NCBI GenBank assembly: GCA_026874595.1
Contig: CM049310.1
Coordinates: 19,384,058 to 19,448,057, forward strand
Direction: 5' to 3'
Source: Sipunculus nudus
Taxonomy: Eukaryota > Annelida > Sipuncula > Golfingiida > Sipunculidae
Length of the DNA stretch: 64,000 bases
Position 1 is the stretch's first letter. Each line of letters begins with the position of its first letter. The position numbers and the translations under genes are program-made. The notes under the pieces were generated by a model that had not been told where the DNA came from, made no database searches, and saw only the letters and a program-made list of their open reading frames with translations. Positions 60,141 to 64,000 of the stretch are shown piece by piece.

Positions 60141-61634
60141 AAAGTGGTTGGATTTATTTTTCTGAAAATCAAAATGAAACAAATCAAATGGTACGTTGTT
60201 GGGCCAAATTTATTCTTGTTATACATCAATGTTATGGTTAATGTTTCTCATGTACTCTCTGCCATATCATTAGCAGATGACAGTAATGTTTGTATTCATG
60301 TATAAAAAAAACCATCTGATCTAATGGACTGCATGAAGACTGAACTGAGTAAACTTGTTCAATGCCTGAATGCAAATAAATTAACTCTAAATACTAAGAA
60401 AGCTCATTTAATATTTTTCAGGCTTAACAAACAAATAATTAATGTTAATAAGAGTATTATAATTAATGGTGACAAAATCTCCAGAGTAGACTATACAAAG
60501 TTTTTAGGAGTTATAATAGATTCACAATTGAAATGGACTAAGCACGTACAGCACATAAAGACTAAAAGTAAAGGAATTATAGGAAAAGCAATGAAGATGT
60601 TGCAAGAGTTTACTCTTATTACACTTTATTATTCTTTTATCTATCCATATTGAACTTATTGTATTGAGGTATGGGGTTCTGCAGGGGTGTCTGCACTTCT
60701 GCCACTCTGCAGAAGAGAGCTATACGAATGGATGCCTCATCTCCATATAATTCACATACACATGATCTGTTTATTTACCTCGAGTTACTAAACCTAGAAA
60801 ATATCTACAATTATAGTCTTGGTTTATTTCTGTTTATTATTAATTATGATTACCTACAATTGTATCTGAATTATTTTGAAAAAAAACTTAGGTTTACATC
60901 ATCACAGAACAAGAAGAATGCATTTTTTCCATGTGCCAGTATGTAAACTGCAGCCTAAAGTAAAACTTTACAATTCAAAGGGGTTGGAATTTGGAACAAC
61001 ATTATTAAAGATATTGATCCTTGTTACGCAAAATCAAAATTTAAACGTCGTCTGAAAATTTTTTTCCTTCATTTAAGAATCATATAAATTTAATTTAACT
61101 TCATTTTCATAATCAAAAGTTTATTAGTTTGTTTTCTCTGCAAAATGGTGGCTGCACTATATAACCTACTGTATTTTATATTAATACTGAGAGAACATAG
61201 ACTCTGTAAGTCCTCTTTGTCACAGGAATAACTATGTATAAATGAACGTTTCATATATAATGTATATGTTCTTGTGGCAATAAATAAATTGAATTGAGGT
61301 TTTGAAGTACAGCATTCTATTTTGTTTTCTAAATTGATTTCACCAAGATATCGAATATGCTTGAAAGTTTGTGACCTTGACTATGACGACCTTGACCCTT
61401 TAACGTGTCAACATGTGCTTAGGAAGACGAGTCCTATTTAAAGAAGTTTTGCCCAATATCTGGGGATACTTCGGCATCTCCGATGCCAGAAATGTCTGGT
61501 TATATTAATTCATTCATAATTCAATATTGTTTTCATTGTAGGATATCATGAGTGCCGACACAGGAGGGGACGGCTCTCTGGGATGGGATGAGTTCAAGGA
61601 CCGACTCGTAAAAGAATTTATGCAAAAGCAGTGA
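49667..61634 (+). CDS. Small N-terminally acylated EF-hand calcium-binding protein (2 exons, 105 aa)
   Basis: Exons 49667-49891 and 61542-61634 join in phase 0 (CAGAG with donor GTAAGT; TTTCATTGTAG acceptor) across an 11.65-kb intron, giving 105 residues. Gly2 with Cys4 (MGGCLGKKGSSK) is the arrangement used for N-myristoylation plus palmitoylation, which would tie the protein to membranes. EF-hand 1 loop 43-54 is canonical (D43, D45, N47, K49, S51, E54). EF-hand 2 loop 81-92 (DTGGDGSLGWDE) has Gly at coordination position 3 and probably binds Ca2+ less well. It is likely a calcium sensor or buffer; the target is unknown. The frame is open upstream of this ATG without a stop for 59 codons, but the acylation motif favours this start. 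A broken copy of exon 1 lies 8.3 kb upstream. Confidence 0.85.
50438..50484. repeat. (TA)n microsatellite in the EF-hand intron
   Basis: About 47 bp of uninterrupted TA. Confidence 0.95.
50490..52620. other. Intron stretch, nothing recognised
   Basis: No exon is supported. A 138-codon open frame at 51246-51662 has no family resemblance and no initiation or splice context, so it is left uncalled. Confidence 0.5.
52629..52689. repeat. (TA)n microsatellite in the EF-hand intron
   Basis: About 60 bp of uninterrupted TA. Confidence 0.95.
53685..55200 (+). repeat. Dispersed GGTCAC/GTGACC repeat, multi-unit array
   Basis: Starts with the 15-mer ATGACGCTCAGCTGA (53685-53699). About six to seven diverged sub-units of 130-180 bp follow, each with an ATATAGGTCACCGTGACCTA-like block, a TTTCCAAGGAGATTT block, an ACCTCCTTGGATGT block and a TTTCTAGGTCCAACGGTTACG-like block. 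The array ends near GACGGACGCCTGACAAAGAG. It is non-coding. The superfamily is not assigned, but a rolling-circle or other non-autonomous element with internal repeats is plausible. Confidence 0.75.
55201..56120. other. Intron stretch, nothing recognised
   Basis: A 128-codon open frame on the minus strand (55581-55967) ends in sequence that, on the + strand, contains CGAACCCACAACCTGAACATTATAAGCC. This is suggestive of a decayed tRNA-like or SINE B box (minus strand), but no A box was found. Confidence 0.4.
56134..56161. repeat. (CT)n microsatellite
   Basis: About 28 bp of CT after a run of C. Confidence 0.94.
56800..57072. repeat. Diverged 141-bp tandem duplication
   Basis: TACGAAAACCCGGATATCAC occurs at 56800 and 56941. 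Both copies continue through CAGATCTCAAGGTTATAGA, TTTCCGGC(C/A)GTTGTCAGGTT and AACAG. Small indels separate the copies. Confidence 0.88.
57768..57828. repeat. (CT)n microsatellite
   Basis: About 60 bp of CT with one GC interruption. Confidence 0.95.
57830..60070. other. Intron stretch, mostly unassigned
   Basis: Short TGACCTTGACCT-like words near 59725-59745 and 60040-60065 suggest diverged dispersed repeats around the LINE insertion. No exon is supported. Confidence 0.45.
60079..60140. repeat. (TA)n microsatellite
   Basis: About 60 bp of TA with one TTTA interruption, directly before the LINE fragment. Confidence 0.95.
60165..61300 (+). pseudogene. LINE fragment: reverse transcriptase C-terminal half and 3' end
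   Basis: It starts within the reverse transcriptase: GPNLFLLYIN, then SLADDSNVCI, where LADD stands at the YADD/FADD catalytic box. ELSKLVQCLNANKLTLNTKK, VDYTKFLGVIIDSQLKW and YYSFIYPY (60324-60653) follow, and after frameshifts LQKRAIRM, LELLNLENIYNYSL and KFKRRLKIFFLHL. The 3' end has CAATAAATAAATTGAATTGAGG (61277-61298). The layout is that of the CR1/L2-like group, which is a tentative placement. It differs in sequence from the LINE at 20.9-23.8 kb. Multiple frameshifts and stops make it inactive. Confidence 0.85.
61542..61634 (+). CDS. EF-hand gene exon 2 (residues 76-105, stop)
   Basis: The acceptor GTTTTCATTGTAG is followed by DIMSADTGGDGSLGWDEF and the exit helix KDRLVKEFMQKQ, then TGA at 61632. 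The exon is far from exon 1, but phase, family layout and splice signals agree and no other partner exon is visible between them. Confidence 0.83.
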   Translation, partial: DIMSADTGGDGSLGWDEFKDRLVKEFMQKQ

Positions 61635-64000
61635 TTAAGGTTATCTAAACTGAAACCAACAGCAGGTAAAAAGTTGATTGGATTTTTTTTCTCTCATGTA
61701 TTTACACATTTAACCACTCGGCTTATTTTAAAAGACCTAAATGAGAGAAATGTTGTTGCAAATTTACATTTGACAACATATTTGATATTTCAAGGTCTCA
61801 TGTCGTAACCCATACATTAGTTGTATATTAAAAGAAAACAGCCGATCAGTTTTCTTTAACATCATCAAAAAACTTTTTTCGACATTTCAATGAACATGCC
61901 AGGCAAAATTTATTGTCTAAACTTCATCTCCATAAGAAGGTTATATTGTAGACTTTGTTTAGAGCAAGCCTTTTTAAGCTTTATTATTACAATGTTATGG
62001 TACCTCTTTGTCTGAACCTTGACAATGTTCATCCTGCATCATTGAAATTATGTTATCGTTGGCTAACGCCATAATGTGAATGAAATAATAGGGGACACAT
62101 GCACAGGTGTTTTTAAAAGACAGTGCCAGTGCAGAAAACACAGATTCTTCATAGAACCAGTTGTGTCAAAACCATGCATGAATGTAAGATCTGTTTTACT
62201 GAGTACCTCCAGTGATCTGTATCCCAATATTTTAGAGGGCATGGCATTTTTATTCTTCTAGAAGATTTGTAAATTTACAAAGTGACAAAACGTTATTATC
62301 ACATTAATTATTTGTATACATATACGTAAAATGTCCCTTGATGCTTCATATTTATATCACAAATAAATGCTTAAGAAAAATGTATGATGATGTAGATGTA
62401 TAACAAAATATTTATCATACCATAAAACAGAATATAATGTAATTGTTAGGTCGGTTGTTTATACGTATTGCTTACCAACATATGCATATACAATATATCA
62501 TCACATATATCATCGTGTAACGTGTGCTTCTGTTGTCCTTTATACATTATACATTTTTATGATATATTCTAGATTGGAGGGTACGAGTAGAACCCATCTT
62601 CACATCACATGAAGTCTTCCTAAAGTTGTGCCAGACGATTTTTTTATCATGTTTCACGCATCCTACTGGAAAAATGGAATATTTATACTAGCACGGGATA
62701 TCGGTCTTCTAATACAAGAGACTCAGCCAGAAGTTTATCCGACTTTTTTTTATACATAAAAAGAGAACTTTATAACATTTGCTAGCACCTGTTACACTAA
62801 AAATATTTTAAGGAAATGGACACATGTATAATGTGGAACTTTCCTCTGGTGACAACTATATTATTATAACGCACACGAACATATTCATGTATGTAGTAAT
62901 GTCATAACATGCAGTTTATATATAAATTTTGAAGTTTTTCGTCGTGTCATGTTTTATATTCCTTTATTATAAAATAATTTTCGTATCGGGGATGTTAGAT
63001 AAAACAACGTTTTAAATGATGTTAGCCAAGGTAAGGGAACACGTTGAGGGATCTTTGCCCTTTCACAGACAGCCAACTATTTGGCAGCGGAGCGCCACCA
63101 TATGTCAGTGTAAGGGACTATGATGGGTCCGCAGGAAAACAGGCATTCTCCACACAGGAGAATGCACAATAGATCTTGACTCTGCGCTTCATTTTGAAAA
63201 AAAAATATATAAAATACAAAACACTAAAACTAAGCCCTCCCTCCCGAGACACAAAAATGTTCTGCGGAATCCTATTTTGCATGGATCAAGTTTCTATTGG
63301 TATATGAAAATCATTCGCTTTCTTGCCTTAATCCCTTCAAATGAAAAGTCTGATAAGTATTTAAATTCTGATAAGATGGCACACCCCTCGCAAAAAGAAG
63401 AACTTAATAATTTCCATACTGCTGCATTCAGTTTTAGCTACTTTCTCAAAAAGTATATAAACTTTGAGATCAACATTCCGTCATATTGTTGCTTTTAATT
63501 CTGTTCGGGTTTGACCTGCAGTAATCAGGCAAACTGTAAATTTAACACATGAAGTGATTAATTTTAGCTACATTAACATAATTTATGCATGCTATATATT
63601 CACAGGGATTGGATAAATAATATAACTAACAAAAAGATTAGACTCAGTTGTCACAAATGTAAACAATTAAGTCAGATATTTGTGATAGAGATAATCAATA
63701 ATTGGTTATTAGAGTGACTTACGTCACAGTCATCAAAGTCGCTTGAATCCCTATTTATTTATTTAATAACCTCCGATATTAGAAGATAATATTCATGCTA
63801 AAACAATACATATATCTCAAGTTCATGATATGAACACAATAATCATGTATAAAAAGCCTTCATGAGCATTTTCAGTTATGCCATGTTCTTACTAAAACCA
63901 GGGTTTAAAACACTACGAATACTATCAACCAGACCATTGTTACCCTCTCCTACTCTTTCCACATGATTTCTTTTAACAGACAGAACATATTTCCGATTTA
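61635..64000. other. 3' flank of the EF-hand gene and unassigned sequence
   Basis: AT-rich. It contains the candidate polyadenylation signal and possible 3' UTR intron sites noted above. Beyond about 62,600 no exon, RNA gene or element is supported. Confidence 0.5.
62362..62367 (+). terminator. Candidate polyadenylation signal of the EF-hand gene
   Basis: AATAAA about 730 bp after the stop codon. A potential donor (CAGCAG|GTAAAA at 61665) and an acceptor (TATTCTAG near 62572) in the 3' region leave room for a spliced 3' UTR instead. Confidence 0.35.

Overview
The window is AT-rich animal nuclear DNA with spliced genes, long introns, many (TA)n microsatellites, tRNA-derived SINEs, degenerate LINEs, hAT-type DNA transposon remains and tandem repeats. 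The gene families and the repeat types suggest a lophotrochozoan, most likely a mollusc and perhaps a bivalve. This is an inference from character, not from a database match. There are no prokaryotic features, CRISPR arrays or rRNA genes.

Left part (1-12.4 kb): five copies of a ~180-bp satellite-like repeat run off the left edge. A pair of MITE-like repeats flanks a palindrome cluster and a tRNA-derived SINE, and a second SINE follows. Next comes a 950-bp hAT element with matching ends, a perfect 8-bp target-site duplication and a leftover hAT dimerisation domain. A 54-bp minisatellite follows, then about 5.5 kb with no recognisable gene, a degenerate interspersed repeat and a 147-bp tandem duplication.

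Tandem duplication (12.38-21.31 kb): a 4,462-bp unit is present twice, head to tail and almost identical. Its right breakpoint lies inside the endonuclease region of a 5'-truncated non-LTR retrotransposon. Only the second copy runs on through the reverse transcriptase (to about 23.81 kb), and it is broken by frameshifts.

Gene 1 (25.9-33.8 kb, + strand): eleven exons join in phase to give a 564-residue protein. It has a cytoplasmic-type N-terminal tail, one hydrophobic helix, a proline/charge-rich stalk, a CUB domain and a trypsin-fold (S1) domain. Two catalytic-triad residues are replaced (His to Ser, Ser to Val) and the specificity-pocket Asp is Gly. It is best read as a membrane-anchored (or, with a later start, secreted) serine protease homologue without catalytic activity.

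Middle part (33.8-49.4 kb): mostly non-coding. It holds a 409-bp TRIM-like LTR element whose LTRs carry tRNA-like A and B boxes, a broken genomic copy of the EF-hand gene (40.57-41.48 kb), a decayed coding relic on the minus strand and an inverted member of a dispersed repeat family.

Gene 2 (49.67-61.63 kb, + strand): two exons around an 11.65-kb intron encode a 105-residue EF-hand protein with an N-terminal Met-Gly-Gly-Cys acylation-type motif. The intron carries a dispersed repeat array, microsatellites, a 141-bp tandem duplication and a LINE fragment. Beyond it lie a candidate polyadenylation signal and about 1.6 kb with nothing recognised.

The two genes show no functional link. The rest of the window is explained mainly by repeats.
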